A DNA stretch of 64,000 nucleotides, from positions 17,501-81,500 of the forward strand of contig JAVKOQ010000019.1 in NCBI GenBank assembly GCA_031835245.1, in the 5' to 3' direction. Origin of the DNA: Balamuthia mandrillaris (lineage: Eukaryota > Discosea > Longamoebia > Balamuthiidae). Position numbers and translations under genes: made by a program. The notes under the pieces were generated by a model, which had not been told where the DNA came from, made no database searches, and worked only from the letters and a program-made list of their open reading frames with translations. Position 1 is the first letter of the stretch, and each line of letters opens with the position of its first letter. Shown in pieces: positions 1 through 11,240 of the stretch.

Positions 1-1370
1 CCCAACAAAGTCGTGGCTGCTAAGGCCTTGGTTGCTTCGTTGCGTTATTTCTTTCTCTCTGTTCCTCCAGCAAGACAGCACACAATATACCATCCTAGGA
101 TGGTTCTTGTTTGCTCTCTCTTATCCTTCGATCCAGAGAGAAATAAGCATTGAAGGTTTGTTTTTTTGCTGTGCTGAGCTGAAGCAAGCTTTGTGTTTAC
201 ACAACTTGTTTCGCTCAAACACTGCTTTTCCTGCCGTCTTGTTTGCGCACCATTCTCCTGAGAAGTTCCAGGTTTTTCACAGGAAGCTAAAAATGCTTCC
301 TACCAGGACTTCTTTTCCTGCAAGCTACCCTTGTTTCTCTCCATCTCTCACCACTGCCCTCCTTTTCCCCTTCCATGAGGAAGAAGCTGTGGGAACAACA
401 ATAAGAGACTAAGAGACCAGCGTACTTGCTGTTGGTTTGTGTATGATCTGTGTTTGTGCAGAGCACATCACATACAAACTCCCCTCTTACTGGGTTGTCT
501 TTCTTTGCTACCCTTACCACGCTACCCTTCACTCTATCTCTCTCCGAGCTGAGATCGCTAAAGACCACCACCCAAAACAAGAGATGTGTTGAAGCAACGG
601 GCAAGGCAAGCGTTCAGGTCCGAGAAACCTTGCTCTTGAAAAGAGCCAGGTCCCAAAACCCTTTCTCTTCCCATCCTTGCATCTTGCGTCACAAGGACTC
701 AGATGATAAAGCTTGCCTTGGCGAGCTTCGGTCTGGTCCAGGGTTAATCGACAGCCAAGCAAGAAAAACGGTGCTTGCCTGGCGGCAAGCTGTTTCCCTC
801 TCACAGCTCTCTCCCTCAACCGTCCCTTTGCTCCGCAGGACAAACCTTTCGCATCCTCAAACCCACCTTGAGAGCAGCAGCCTGGAAGAAAAGAAGACAC
901 GCAACTGGTCACAGCTGGTTTGTGGCAGATCTGTGCACCTTTGTGTTGCCTCTCTTCCTTCTCCCTCTGCTCCCTCTTTTTTACTCCCACCGGAGAACAC
1001 CCAAAAGAAAAATAATCACCTGACCAGGGCTACTAGTGCAGCTGGTAGGAACCATGCTATGAACTCGCAGCATGTGCGGAAGTTCCTTCCCCACACACAG
1101 GGCCGCCATAGTGACTCCCAAACCCACCCACCTTCGCTCCTTGTCAATCCTTTCTCTCCGCACCTGGTTGTCCGTTTGGATCGACTTTTTGCAGGCCAGT
1201 TGCGGCCGGAGCAGCGCTTATTACCTGCTACTTCAGTCTGCATCCTCCCTTCGTTCCTGCGCTTTGAAAAGCGATTTTTTCTCTTGTTTTCTCGTTGGTT
1301 CACCAACTCTTTTTGTGCCAACAAGCGCTGATGTTTTAACTCTATTTTTTCGTCGCGCGGATAACTAATA
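1..1370. other. Spacer with no recognised gene
   Basis: This stretch is less AT-rich than the following 4 kb. It has a 293-codon open frame on the plus strand (450-1331) that does not start with ATG and matches no family I know. No splice-phase-consistent exon chain, tRNA or repeat unit could be supported. It may be spacer, an untranslated region of a gene left of the window, or decayed mobile DNA. Confidence 0.4.
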
Positions 1371-1486
1371 TTAGATTTTTGAAATCGACTCCTCTATATT
1401 TACACAGTTGAGTTGGTGTCTATTAGGCATTATCTTACTGGCCTTATTACAGTTTGTGTTTTAACTACTTATTCTCCTGTTAGAAA

Positions 1487-1742
1487 GGGTGAATAACATG
1501 AACAGATGGGGCAAAAACGTATTATTCAACGAGGGAACAAGGGAACAAAGGGTGTCAAGAGGGAAAGGTGTGGTGTGAACAAAACAAAACTAACTAACTA
1601 AAAGAAAGAAAGAAGGAAGCAAAGAAATAAAAGGAAGAAGCCTAATGATGTGATAGCAGGCAATTGGTCCACATCACAAATGTCGACAAAAAGGAAAGGA
1701 AAAGAAAGGAGCAATGGAATTGATATGTTGAGAGTAATTCTC
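1487..1742 (+). repeat. Diverged direct repeat, copy 1
   Basis: This block shares its order of motifs with 4079-4327: a 'gaataacat' start, 'attattcaac', 'gggaacaag', a GA-rich tract, 'gaagcct', 'caattggtc', 'tcacaaatgt' and 'atatgttga'. Many substitutions and small gaps separate the copies, so the duplication is old. The pair brackets the zinc-knuckle relic at 3076 and probably belongs to a decayed retroelement. Confidence 0.7.
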
Positions 1743-2688
1743 AACACCCTTAGAATAAAATAAAGAAAATGAACCAATAACACATAAATATATGTTGTTT
1801 CTTTTCTTTTACAAAATACATTGTTTATTAGAAAACTCCAACATAATAGCCCTTCTTCTTTTCCTATCGACCTCTCCTTCATGCCTGTCAACCTGAGGAA
1901 ACCTCTAGGTGTCCTACTTCTTCTTTCTTGAACTTCTCCTTTCTTGCTGTTTTCTCTCTCTGCCATTTTATGCTGATATTCTCTGTTTTTCTTTTTTGGA
2001 TAATTGTTTCAGCTCAAATGCTGCCTCTCCTTGCTTCTTCTTTTTCCTCTCAGGACAACTTACAACAAAACACAAAATACTTTACTATCACTTGTACTCT
2101 TCACTTTTAGTAAATTATGTTTGGGTCTTGTACTTACTTTGTCTTCACCATCATTCTCATTCTTATTTTACTTGGTTTTAAGCTTGAGCTATAACAACTT
2201 TGTATCTTGTAAAGCATTATCAAATATATCTATATTTATCTTTTCATCAATTTTTAGCAACAGCATATTGAGAATTACTTTTAACATATTAGTTCTGTTG
2301 CTCTCTTTCATTCCTGTTCTTTTTGTTTACATTTGTATCATGGATCAAACACCTGTTGCCATATCACTAATTTCTTTTTTTATTTCATTGTTTTTTTTTC
2401 TCTTTCATTTAGTTAGTTTTGTTTCATCATATACATCACACCTTTTTCTCTTAATATCCTTAGTTCTGTTAAAAAAAGGAGAATTCTTTGTTTGCTTTTA
2501 TTAACAAGACTTTCTTTAGAAATACAGCTTCTTTTTACAATTATTTCTTCAATTATGCCTTTTTTATAACACCCTGAGTAATAAAATACTTAGAGCTTTC
2601 ATATTAATTAAGAAGTTAACATTATTCAAATTGATTAAACGATAATTCTATTAATAGGGATAAACTCTTCAGATCAAGAAGCATATAA

Positions 2689-2780
2689 GTGACTCTGGGT
2701 TTATTCACAGGAAAAAGAGATATGAACCAAAGTATGCTTTGAATGTATTATAAGGAAAAACGGAAATAAAAAGAATAAGA
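2689..2780 (+). repeat. Inverted repeat, left arm
   Basis: The reverse complement of 3340-3415 matches this arm closely: both read 'gactctgggtttattcaca', then 'gaaccaaagt' or 'gaccaaagt', then 'tgctttgaatgt'. Similarity fades near 2780. The arms enclose about 560 bp and would form a long imperfect hairpin. Confidence 0.7.
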
Positions 2781-3075
2781 AAATTTGGGTATCCAGGGAG
2801 AGTGTTGACAGGAAGTCATAATGATGTGAATTGTTGGTTTTCCAACAATTGAAAGCAATCTTCAAGGTTCTGATCAGATGAGGTTTAGTGATAATAGTAG
2901 TAAAAAGAAAAAGCAGTGACCTTACTACAAGTTCCATAAGATGTTTGAATATGATACATCTGATTATCATGTGCTCTAACACAGGAAACAGTTTCAATGG
3001 TTCAGTTAACACCTCTTTATCATCAGTACTTCTTTTACTCCTTCTAGTGCCTTCCCTTCTGGGCCTTCACCAACA

Positions 3076-3300
3076 ATGAAGCCCAAGGCTCACATCAAAT
3101 GCAATAAGTGCAATCAGAAAGGCCACTATTCCAATGAGTGCCTTGGTACTAACAACTTGGTAATAGAAGTTCATAGCATAAACCTCTTAATTCTGGTTGC
3201 ATATGAAAAGCCCCATTTTCATCATTACTTTTGCATCTTTTTGCTCTCTCACAACTTCTCAATGGTGACTGGCCCTCCTGGTCTACCTTTATTCCTATAA
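3076..3300 (+). mobile_element. Retroelement relic: Gag-type CCHC zinc knuckle
   Basis: An ATG-started frame opens with a short basic stretch and a CX2CX4HX4C knuckle (C-N-K-C, then H and C), the nucleocapsid signature of LTR-retroelement Gag proteins. No protease, reverse transcriptase or integrase could be recognised nearby. It sits between the diverged direct repeats. It looks like an old, broken fossil; the superfamily cannot be told from the knuckle alone. A cellular CCHC protein fragment is a less likely alternative. Confidence 0.5.
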
Positions 3301-3339
3301 TCTAGAAAGTTATCAACCTCTTACTCCTTTTTATTTTCC

Positions 3340-3415
3340 CTTTTTCCTCATGACACATTCAAAGCACACTTTGGTCCACACTCCTTATTCATGTGAATAA
3401 ACCCAGAGTCGTTTA
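3340..3415 (-). repeat. Inverted repeat, right arm
   Basis: Right arm of the inverted pair with 2689-2780. It lies just right of the zinc-knuckle relic. The arms are diverged by several substitutions, so this is not a recent insertion. Confidence 0.7.
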
Positions 3416-4078
3416 TGTGCCATCCCTTGTTGGTAAAATCACCAACACTTATCTCAAGACTCCTCATGTAGGATCCGTCCCGGACCCTCAGCTCTCCTTT
3501 CTTTTGTATCCCCCATCCTTCCTTTCTCTCTTTTCCCCTTTCTCTTGGTGTACTTTGAAGCAACGTCGGAGATTCACTCTCGTTGTCCTTCCTCTATTCT
3601 CTTGAATACACTCCTTGTCTCGTCACTGACTCTTTCCTTCCTAAGGTTGGATTTACCAACACCCTTTCTTGATCCGCAGGGTTATTCCCCATCAACACAT
3701 TTACCAAGGTGGTATTGATAAATTCATCCAAGGAGCAAGGAGAAGACAGTACCAATGTTTATTCATTGACTGTCCTTTGGGAGGACTGATTGAAACTTGT
3801 GTAGCAGTGTAGAATTTGATGGCTTGTGTACTATCTGGTCACAGAGGAAACAAAGATAAAAGATTGATTTTAGTTGATATAAGATTATTCTTACAAAAAA
3901 TGAAAGAAATGAAGAAAGAGTTTGTTATATTTGTTGGTAATGTTATACTGCTACTCTTTCAAAGTACCAATACTTATCTCTTTTTGTATATATATCTCAG
4001 ATTTCTTGTTCTTAGTGTCTATCATGTCTAAGGGAAAATCACACAAATAATGGTTCTCATTATCACAAAAAATGTTAA

Positions 4079-4327
4079 AAAGGAATGAATAACATAAACA
4101 AATAAGACCAAAACTTATTATTCAACAGGGAACAAGGAAACAAAGGTATCAAAAGGGAAAGGTGTTGTGCGAACAAACAAACAAACTATTTAAAAGAAAG
4201 AGTATGTAAACCAACACAATAAAAAAAAGAAGCCTAGTAGCAGACAATTGGTCTATGTCACAAATGTTGATAGAAAGAAAAGGAAAGGAAAGGGACAATG
4301 GAACGAATATGTTGAATGTTAACTCTC
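4079..4327 (+). repeat. Diverged direct repeat, copy 2
   Basis: Second copy of the block at 1487-1742, same orientation, about 2.6 kb apart. The similarity ends near 4327, after which the sequences are unrelated. The spacing would suit terminal repeats of an old element, but the copies do not carry clear TG...CA ends, so internal duplication is equally possible. Confidence 0.7.
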
Positions 4328-4655
4328 ACCATGGCAAAGGTTGATAAAGAAGTGAAGGAAAAAAATAGAAGGAAAGGAGTGTTGAAGAGCAAAGAGTTTG
4401 CTACTACAGATAAAATCCACCTGAATATTTACTAAGCAAGGAGAGCCACATCTGTAAGATGAAAGGAGGGGGGGGGGGAGGGAGGGGAGAGCTAACATGT
4501 GGTTAAAAGAAATGCATTCCATGTCTTCCATAGGCAACAAGCTTTGTTGATAACTTTCTCCAACTGCTATTAGATCATTCTTTGACACTGTATCAAGAAC
4601 AATCAAAGATTTTGATGATAGTCTTTCTTTTGAGCAACCCCACCTCTTGCACCAA

Positions 4656-5555
4656 TGTCACAACCTGGCCTTGGGTTGTGTCAATTCCTTTCTCTCACAC
4701 AATGCTCACAAAGGAGAGATAATGTTATAACCCAGCCTTGGGTCGAGCCAATTCCTCTCTTTCTCACAACACTCACCAAGGAGAGATAAAAATGAAGGTG
4801 ATTCTTGGTTTGTGCTTATTAGAAAAGGAAGACAGAGAAAGTGATGTAACACAAAAATTGTTTTAATGATTCCTCAGGTTGTGTGTAAACATTTTACATA
4901 TAATACAGGTCTCCTTAGGTTTTTTCCTTTGTGTTTCAATCTATTATTCACCTACTTTATTTTGTCTATTTCACCATCAATTGTTTAATGACCATTTCAA
5001 ATTGGTACTTTTTGCTTTTTCTTTGCTTGTTAAATAAAAAGAGGTTTGTGATCATATGACATGACCTATTTACTACTATCCTTCCCCTCAGGTTGTTTTT
5101 TTTCAACTGCAATAAAATAAATACATTCAAACTAATATTTTTCTGATAAATTATCAATAATAATGTTGACAACTACCAACATAACCAACTCTTTCTTCGT
5201 TTCTTTCTTTGTTACTTTTCTCTTTTCTGTCGACAATCTCACGTCAGCTATCATCGATCTTTTATGTCGACACCGAGCCATTCCGAAGATCTTTCTCCTG
5301 CCTTCCCTGGAACTTTCCCGAGCCTAGAACTTAAGAACAAAGAAACCAAGAAGTCACTCCCCAACCCCGAGCCCCTTTCCTTCCTTGGTTGCTTTCTCAA
5401 CTATAAATACTTTTTCCACAACCAAGAACAGACACAGATGAACAAATGAAGAAACAACACACTCACAAACACACTTGTTTTCTTCCTCTCATTAAATACG
5501 TTTGGCTCCCGTCTTTCTCTTGGTTCCTGTCTTGGTTCTATGCTCAGGTTCTAAC
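4656..5555. mobile_element. LTR-like block (fossil)
   Basis: The left side has two tandem diverged copies of a roughly 70-bp unit (about 4656-4720 and 4721-4790), each opening TGT(C/T)A(C/T)AACC and ending 'ggagagataa'. The right end reads GGTTCTAACA, the imperfect inverse of that opening, giving TG...CA-type termini. A TATAAATAC box lies at about 5402, some 150 bp from the right end, as expected inside an LTR. Just left of the block the reverse strand reads 'ttggtgcaagaggtgggg', reminiscent of a primer-binding site, which would imply the opposite orientation. It looks like a solo or orphan LTR of considerable age. Confidence 0.45.
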
Positions 5556-6114
5556 AATAATAATCAGAACAATGAAAAACATCTAAGGCCTCCTGAAAAG
5601 GAAAGCATTGTATTATTTTTCAAACATATATTATAAAGTTTTTCAAATGACTAGAAAGAAATGACAAGGGAAGAAAGGCCAGCAAAAAAAGTTCCTGTGC
5701 TTCTCTGCTACTTTTAGCAAAGAAAATCAGTGTTGACAAGGACCACCACCAAACCAAACTGTCATGTGTTTGTCAAATAAAAACAGTGAATATGACTAAG
5801 TGGATATTCTGTTTGCAAAGTAATTTTCATTTTACCATTTTTGTAAGAAGAGTCTTTGGTATAATTAGTTTGCTTCAACACTAGAGTTTAATCCTAGATT
5901 AAGCATTTAAGTTCATTAGTGTTCATTCTATTTAAACTATTTTTTTATTCAGTTGATCTTTTTCATTTACAGAACAAAATAAAAGTTCCTTTCCAACATA
6001 AAAAAAAAAGAAATGCTATGATTGTCACATGAGCATGCACTGACGTCCAGATGAGCTCAGCCAAACAAGCTTTTTGCATGAGACGGAAACGAACCAGATT
6101 GAAAAAAAGAGGAC

Positions 6115-6185
6115 TCCCCCGCCGGGAATCGAACCCGGGTTGTCCGCGTGACAGGCGGAAGTGCTGCCGACTACACCACAGGGGA
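6115..6185 (-). tRNA. tRNA-Asp (GTC)
   Basis: On the minus strand the sequence folds into a full cloverleaf. The acceptor stem TCCCCTG pairs with CGGGGGA (one G-T pair), the anticodon arm TCCGC/GCGGA holds the loop CTGTCAC with anticodon GTC, and the T arm CCGGG-TTCGATT-CCCGG is perfect. The 71 nt have no intron and no encoded CCA, as usual in eukaryotes. It ends only 45 bp before the first ATG of ARV1 on the other strand, so the two may share upstream DNA. Confidence 0.95.
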
Positions 6186-6230
6186 AGTTGTTGAGTTTAG
6201 TGTTTTTTCTTGCAGTATTATGATTTGGTG

Positions 6231-7673
6231 ATGTTTTATCGCCACAAATTGAACAAAAAAAAAGAGGCCAGCAAGAGCATACAGGAAGAAGGAAGCGCTT
6301 CCTTGGAAACGATGTTGTGCGTGGAGTGCGGGTCGCCTGTGGATAGAGTCTATCGAGAGTACGGCCCCAACAACATTCGTCTCACCATTTGTGTACGTTC
6401 ACTCAAGCCCTGCTTTCTCTGGTATAATTGTCTTTTCTTCTGTTGATGTTCCTCTTGCACCTCTCCCACCAGAAACAATGTGGCAACAAAGCGGACAAGT
6501 ACGTGGAGTGTGACTTTGTGATCATCTTTTTGGATCTGTTGCTGTTGAGAGCTCCTGTCTTTCGGCATCTGCTTCACAACCGTTTGCAACAGCACAGCTC
6601 CACTCTGACGGTTCTCTCTCGTCTCTCTGCTCTACTTTTTCTCGCTCTCTTCCCTTCGTTCTTCTGCTCTTCTCTCCACTCTGCTCTCTTTCCCTTCGTC
6701 GTTCTTCTCTTCTCTCCAGTCATCACTTGTTCATCTCGTTCTCTCTCTCTCTCTCTCGTCCATTTTTTCCTAAGCACTGCATCTCATCTTCTTCGAACAG
6801 CGAACTTGGTACAAAATAGCCATTGTCTACATTTTAGTCGAAGCTTATATCCTTGTTTTCATCTTTGTTCTTGTTGTTCTTCTTGTTGTTGTTGTTGTCT
6901 TATGTTGTTCTTCTTCTTCTTGTTGATGTTGTTGTTGTTGTTGTTGTTGTTCTTCTTCTTCTTCTTCTTCCCAGCATTTCATGCTTTTCCATTCTCCCTC
7001 ATCCTCCGTCTCTTTCTTTGACTTTCGATCTCTCTTTTGTTTCTTTCTCTCACATTTGCGGTACATGAACTTGAAGAACTATTATGGCACGAAGCAGTGG
7101 AAAGGCGTCAGCCCCGTTGACGTCATGCCACAAGACAGATACTTTTTCATTTTCTACACTGTCTGCTTCGAGTTTGTGCTCTTTCTTGCCACTCAGTGGC
7201 TTGTTGCTCGCTTTCTCTATCGCCCAAAGGCCTCTGAACTAGCGTACGTCGTCTTGTCTCCTCTGTTCTCTCTTTCTTTTCTTCTTGCTTAACTCTCTCC
7301 TCACTATTCCCTTGTTTTCGTCATTTTCACGAACAGGAATAAGCAAGTGTGGATAGCGATACTAGCGTCAAGCTTTATCAAGCCATTGCAGCTCTTTCTC
7401 ACGTTGTGGGATCATCCTCCCTTCTTCGACGTGGTGCTCAGCATCTTTGTCCTCATTTCCAACTTTTTTGCTGTTGCAGGTTCTTCCTTCTTTCTTGCTT
7501 CTCTCGTTCTTTCTTCGCTCGTTCTCATCCTCTCTTTCGCAAACAACGCTCTAGTGCTTCTGGAGAATGTGCCAAAAGCCTTATTGGTGCTGATCATCGC
7601 CATTCTAACGCGAGTCACCTACCGAGTGTTAATGTATCGTTACGATCCTCTCTTTCTGTTAACCATCATGTAA
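6231..7673 (+). CDS. ARV1: ARV1-like ER lipid-homeostasis protein
   Basis: ARV1 proteins are multi-span ER membrane proteins needed for sterol and GPI-precursor trafficking. The first exon has the Arv1 zinc motif CVECGxPV, followed after an intron (donor after RLTIC, acceptor at about 6475) by KQCGNKADKYVECD, completing the CX2C...CX2C pair, then FVIIFLDLLLLR, the conserved membrane start. Further exons at about 6801 (RTWYKIAIVYILVEAY), 7065-7240 (YMNLKNYYGTKQWKG, then a membrane span) and 7338-7673 end with LFLLTIM. Joins at about 7480/7555 are less certain because the intron also reads through. The first ATG in frame is 6231; the ATG at 6311 (MLCVECG) is an alternative start nearer the usual family length. 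Introns contain CT-rich and TTG-repeat tracts. Confidence 0.85.
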
Positions 7674-7924
7674 AAAAAAAAAAGAAGGCTCGTTTTTTTT
7701 GTTTCAAAATCTTTTTTTTAATTCCTTTCTTTCTTTCTTTGTTTTTGTAACAAAAAAAACAGAAACACAAAAAACAAAACCACTTTTCGTTTGGTCTGTG
7801 GAATGCAGCTATTGCATTCCATGACTTCAACTTTTAAATAAGAAAATAAATAATAATAAATAAAAATAAATAGTTACTATAGCACACCACTCGCTCGCTC
7901 GCTGTTGCTGGTTGTTTCACGTTC

Positions 7925-9286
7925 TCATGCTCTTATCTGTTGTGGTTGTTCGCTTGCTTTGATGGTCGCCGCCGCCGCCATTCTCGTCATTATCTCCTCT
8001 ACATTCTTCTCTTCCTTCGTCATCGTTTGCTTCTGCTCCTTCCACCAAGGGTGCCGCCACACTTCGAACATGGTGGCTCTCTTCAACGGGTTGGGGTCCA
8101 TCATTCTCCGCAACAAGTCCATCACCTCGCTCTCCTCCTTCAAGCCGTCTCGCCGGGCGTGGAGCAGCCGACCTTGTTGGATGTTCCGAAGGACCTCCTG
8201 CTGACCAGTGGCCCGGAAGGGAGTTCGCCCGGTGAGCATCATGTAGAGCACCGCGCCGCAAGACCAGAGGTCCACCTCCGGACCCACGTACGCTCGCGTG
8301 GGGTCCAACACCTCGGGAGCGGCGTAGTCCAAGGAGCCAACGCAGTCCTGAAGAGGAAGGCAGGAGCTCCACTTGGTGGCCACTCCAAAGTCCGCCAGCA
8401 GGACCTTCTTCTCCGTCTTGTTGTTGGAGGAGGAGAGAAGAATGTTTTCAGGCTTGATGTCGCGGTGGACAAAGCCTTGGGAGTGGAGGTGATTGACGGC
8501 GCGAAGGAGTTGGCGGAAGAGAGGGCGGGCTTCCCGCTGGCTGAGACGACCCTTGCGCAGAATGTAGTCAAAGAGGTCCCCTTTGGAGGCGTACTGCATG
8601 AAGAGGCAGACGTGCTCCTCCGCCTCGAAAAAGTCGAACACTTGGATGACGTTCTCGTGCGGCTCAATGCTGCTCAGCACAGCGTATTCGTTGCGCAGCA
8701 TCGCCTCCAAGTGTTTGCTCTTGTTCTGTTTCTGGTTATCCGCTCTCTGCTTCGTGTTTGTGGTGGTGATGGCTTCTCCGTCTTTCGCTTCATCCTCCTT
8801 CGCTGCTCGTCGACAGGTTTTGAGAGCGACGATCGAACGTTTGTTGCTTTTGTTTGCATTGCGAAGGCGGTTCTTGAGGAGAAAGACCTTGCCGCCGCTT
8901 CCCTCGCCCAGCAAGCGCTTTGCTCGAAACTCCTTCCACCGGGACATGACGGCGGCCTCCTCCGCCTCTCGGTCTTCTTGCTTCCGAGAAGCGTGGGCGG
9001 AGTGGCAAGGCTCGCTTGTTTGTGGTTGAGTGACGCGTTTGAGCTCGTGTCGCAGCTCCGCGATGGAAGGCTCCATGGTGGTGCTGCGAGAGGGACGAAA
9101 GGCCGCAGCGGAAGAGCAAGAGGAGGACGAAGGAGAAGAACGCCTTTGTCGACTGCTCTGTGTTTTCTCCTTTTTGTTGTGCTCTTGAGACGCAGCAGCA
9201 GGAGGAGCGGGAGAAGGCATGTTGGGTGGTCGTTCTCTTCTCGGGCTTGTGGTGGAGGTGTCACAGTGCTGAACGTGTGGCGCCAT
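7925..9286 (-). CDS. Serine/threonine protein kinase, CAMK-like
   Basis: A single-exon 453-residue protein. After a Ser/Pro/Arg-rich N-terminus (about 115 residues) comes a complete kinase domain: glycine loop GEGSGGKV (127-134), the ATP lysine in VALK (156), an unusual charged insertion of about 35 residues before the C-helix glutamate, HRDIKPEN (274-281), DFG (299-301) and APE (323-325), ending with WRHPWW. All catalytic residues are present, so it should be active. The HRDIKPEN and G(S)LDYAAPE style fits the CAMK/AMPK-like group; the exact family is not assigned. The start is the first ATG; a TATAAAAA box lies about 70 bp upstream. It converges on ARV1, 250 bp away. Confidence 0.9.
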   Translation of the reverse strand: MAPHVQHCDTSTTSPRRERPPNMPSPAPPAAASQEHNKKEKTQSSRQRRSSPSSSSCSSAAAFRPSRSTTMEPSIAELRHELKRVTQPQTSEPCHSAHASRKQEDREAEEAAVMSRWKEFRAKRLLGEGSGGKVFLLKNRLRNANKSNKRSIVALKTCRRAAKEDEAKDGEAITTTNTKQRADNQKQNKSKHLEAMLRNEYAVLSSIEPHENVIQVFDFFEAEEHVCLFMQYASKGDLFDYILRKGRLSQREARPLFRQLLRAVNHLHSQGFVHRDIKPENILLSSSNNKTEKKVLLADFGVATKWSSCLPLQDCVGSLDYAAPEVLDPTRAYVGPEVDLWSCGAVLYMMLTGRTPFRATGQQEVLRNIQQGRLLHARRDGLKEESEVMDLLRRMMDPNPLKRATMFEVWRHPWWKEQKQTMTKEEKNVEEIMTRMAAAATIKASEQPQQIRA

Positions 9287-9753
9287 GGGACGCTGGTGGT
9301 GTGTGATAGTGGCGAATGACGCAGCGACAGACAAAGAAAGCGAAAGTTGAAATGTTTTTATAGTTGAAACTCCTCTGTTTCGTCGCACTCTTTTCCAACA
9401 AAAAGGGAAGCGTGATGGAGAGAAGAAAAAAAAAGCAAAAAAAGTTGCAGGGAAGGCGGTACGGGTGGCCTGGAATCTGGAGTTTTCGGTGTGCTGCTAC
9501 TGCTTTTTAATCGTGCTACAAAAAGTTTTTTTGTTCTGCCCTCCAACCTTGATGATGAGTATTTATAAACAGAAAAGAAGCCTCCATCCATCGCGCGTGA
9601 GACTGACGACGGTGTGCAAAAACTGTTTTTTCCTATAACGGTTGTACAGTAGATTCGCGTAAATATCAATAAAAACATCTTATCGGGGCAGCAATCTCTT
9701 CCTTATTTGGACTTGATTGTACATATATGGTATAATTGGTTGACGACGGTGTC
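9287..9753. other. Intergenic, kinase promoter side
   Basis: The part next to the kinase start carries a TATAAAAA-type box on the minus strand near 9360. The rest holds no reading frame with recognisable content; an AATAAAA at about 9669 on the plus strand could be a poly(A) signal for something not identified. Confidence 0.4.
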
Positions 9754-10640
9754 CTAGCAACCCAACAACGGGTCAACCGCTATAGAATCTTTCTCACTGT
9801 TTTCTGCCAAGTTGCGGAATGGGGACGAGGATGAAAAGCAAATCCGCCGGCAAACAGACGTGAAAGACGGAGAAAATGGAAAGGAGGCAACAGCTCCAAC
9901 CGAGCTGAAAGTGATGTAAAACTGGATAACCAATACATAGTGCTGTCGCAGAAGTTTCCCAAAGGAAGCACGCTGATTCACGTATTGCTGTGCGATACGA
10001 TGCCCCACACGAAGACGAGGAGGAGGATAGCCTATCCACCGTCGGTTCATGTGTAGTATCGGGCTCACAGAAGCATGGTGAGAACAAAAGCAGAATGAAC
10101 GGAGAAAAACATAAAAGGAATAGATCTATCGCCCGACAGATTTCAGAGGTTCGTTTGCCAGACAACAAGCGGATCTGGTTGTGCACTGTGGTTGACCACT
10201 TTTCGACTTATATCACCCCGACAACAAGATTTCTTCTTACCTCCCTTTCTAATTGCCCTGCCTCTCGTATTCTCCTGTTTGTTCTCTACTCTCCGGTCTA
10301 GACCGGAGAGTTCGGGCAACCTTTGGTCCGCGTTGGTAGGCGCCATCATTGGCCTCTTGTTATCGTGGCCTGCAACTTGTATTGCACAAGTGGTTTCCCT
10401 ACTGGAGTACTTTGTGATGCTTAAAGGAAACGCACGCATCAACGGAACGGATCTCTCATCCAACAACAACGCCGTATAGAACGATATAGTAATGAAGCAA
10501 GACACGATGGTAGGTGAAGTAATAGCCCGAAAAACGTGAACACGCGTCTTGCCCTGAGAAGCGTTGGTGCCTGGACAAGCTGCAAACGGAAGGGTCACTG
10601 GCTGGCCTCCAATCTGCGGATCACTCGTCGTCATCGCGAT
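9754..10640 (-). CDS. Unresolved coding patch, strand uncertain
   Basis: Both strands have long open frames here. On the minus strand an ATG at 10634 opens 135 codons ending at a good donor (gtaagaa, about 10242), with possible continuation after a 'gtgag' acceptor near 10060 to a stop at 9754; one segment is hydrophobic. On the plus strand, acidic frames (about 9754-9920 and 9990-10160) lead to a hydrophobic frame (10155-10479, two possible membrane spans) preceded by a 'tttcag' acceptor. No intron of normal length joins the plus pieces in phase. No family was recognised. Coordinates mark the patch, not a tested model. Confidence 0.25.
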
Positions 10641-11240
10641 GCGCCGAGTGCTTCAAAGTCAGCAGGTCTCCGCGGCCGAATCTCATCGCGGTGAGCTGAG
10701 AGCACAAATCGATCGCACACGGAGCACAAAAACTGCAGTTTTGTCGCAGCCGTTGGCGTCCTTAATTTTTTAAGGTAATTACACATTTGCGCCACTTCCC
10801 ACGAAATGAGACACACTCGACCGCACCGCGGCTCCCTCTTCGTTTCGCCTCGGCTTCCACCTCTCCCCGCCGCGCTCCGCCGAACTCGCCCCGCCACCGC
10901 GCCGCGTGCATTGCCGCCAGCTGTCTATTCGTGCAGCGCGGCTCGTCGCGCTTATTGTTGCCTCTCCGCCGCAAAGCCTTTGCGGAGCGCTCGGTTCGTG
11001 GCTGCTGTTGCTTCGCCTTCAACGCCGTCGTTTGCTGCTTCGCGGTTTGGCTCGCCTCCTCCACGCCGATCGTACTGCGCCAAAACAGCCTCTTTCGTTG
11101 GTGGTACTTTCTTTTCATCTTTTCTTTCTCCTTTTTTTTTTTCTATTTTTTTCATTTTTTTCTATTTTTTTTTCATATTTTTTGTTTCGCGAAAACATCA
11201 AAAAAAAAAAAAAGACAAGAAGCAAAAAAAATTGAAAGCG

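Noticed and set aside
450-1331. 293-codon plus ORF
   Set aside because: It starts at a non-ATG codon, has no recognisable domain, and shadow frames of similar length occur on the other strand.
7940-9319. 459-codon plus ORF over the kinase gene
   Set aside because: Antisense shadow of a complete kinase domain with all catalytic motifs on the minus strand.
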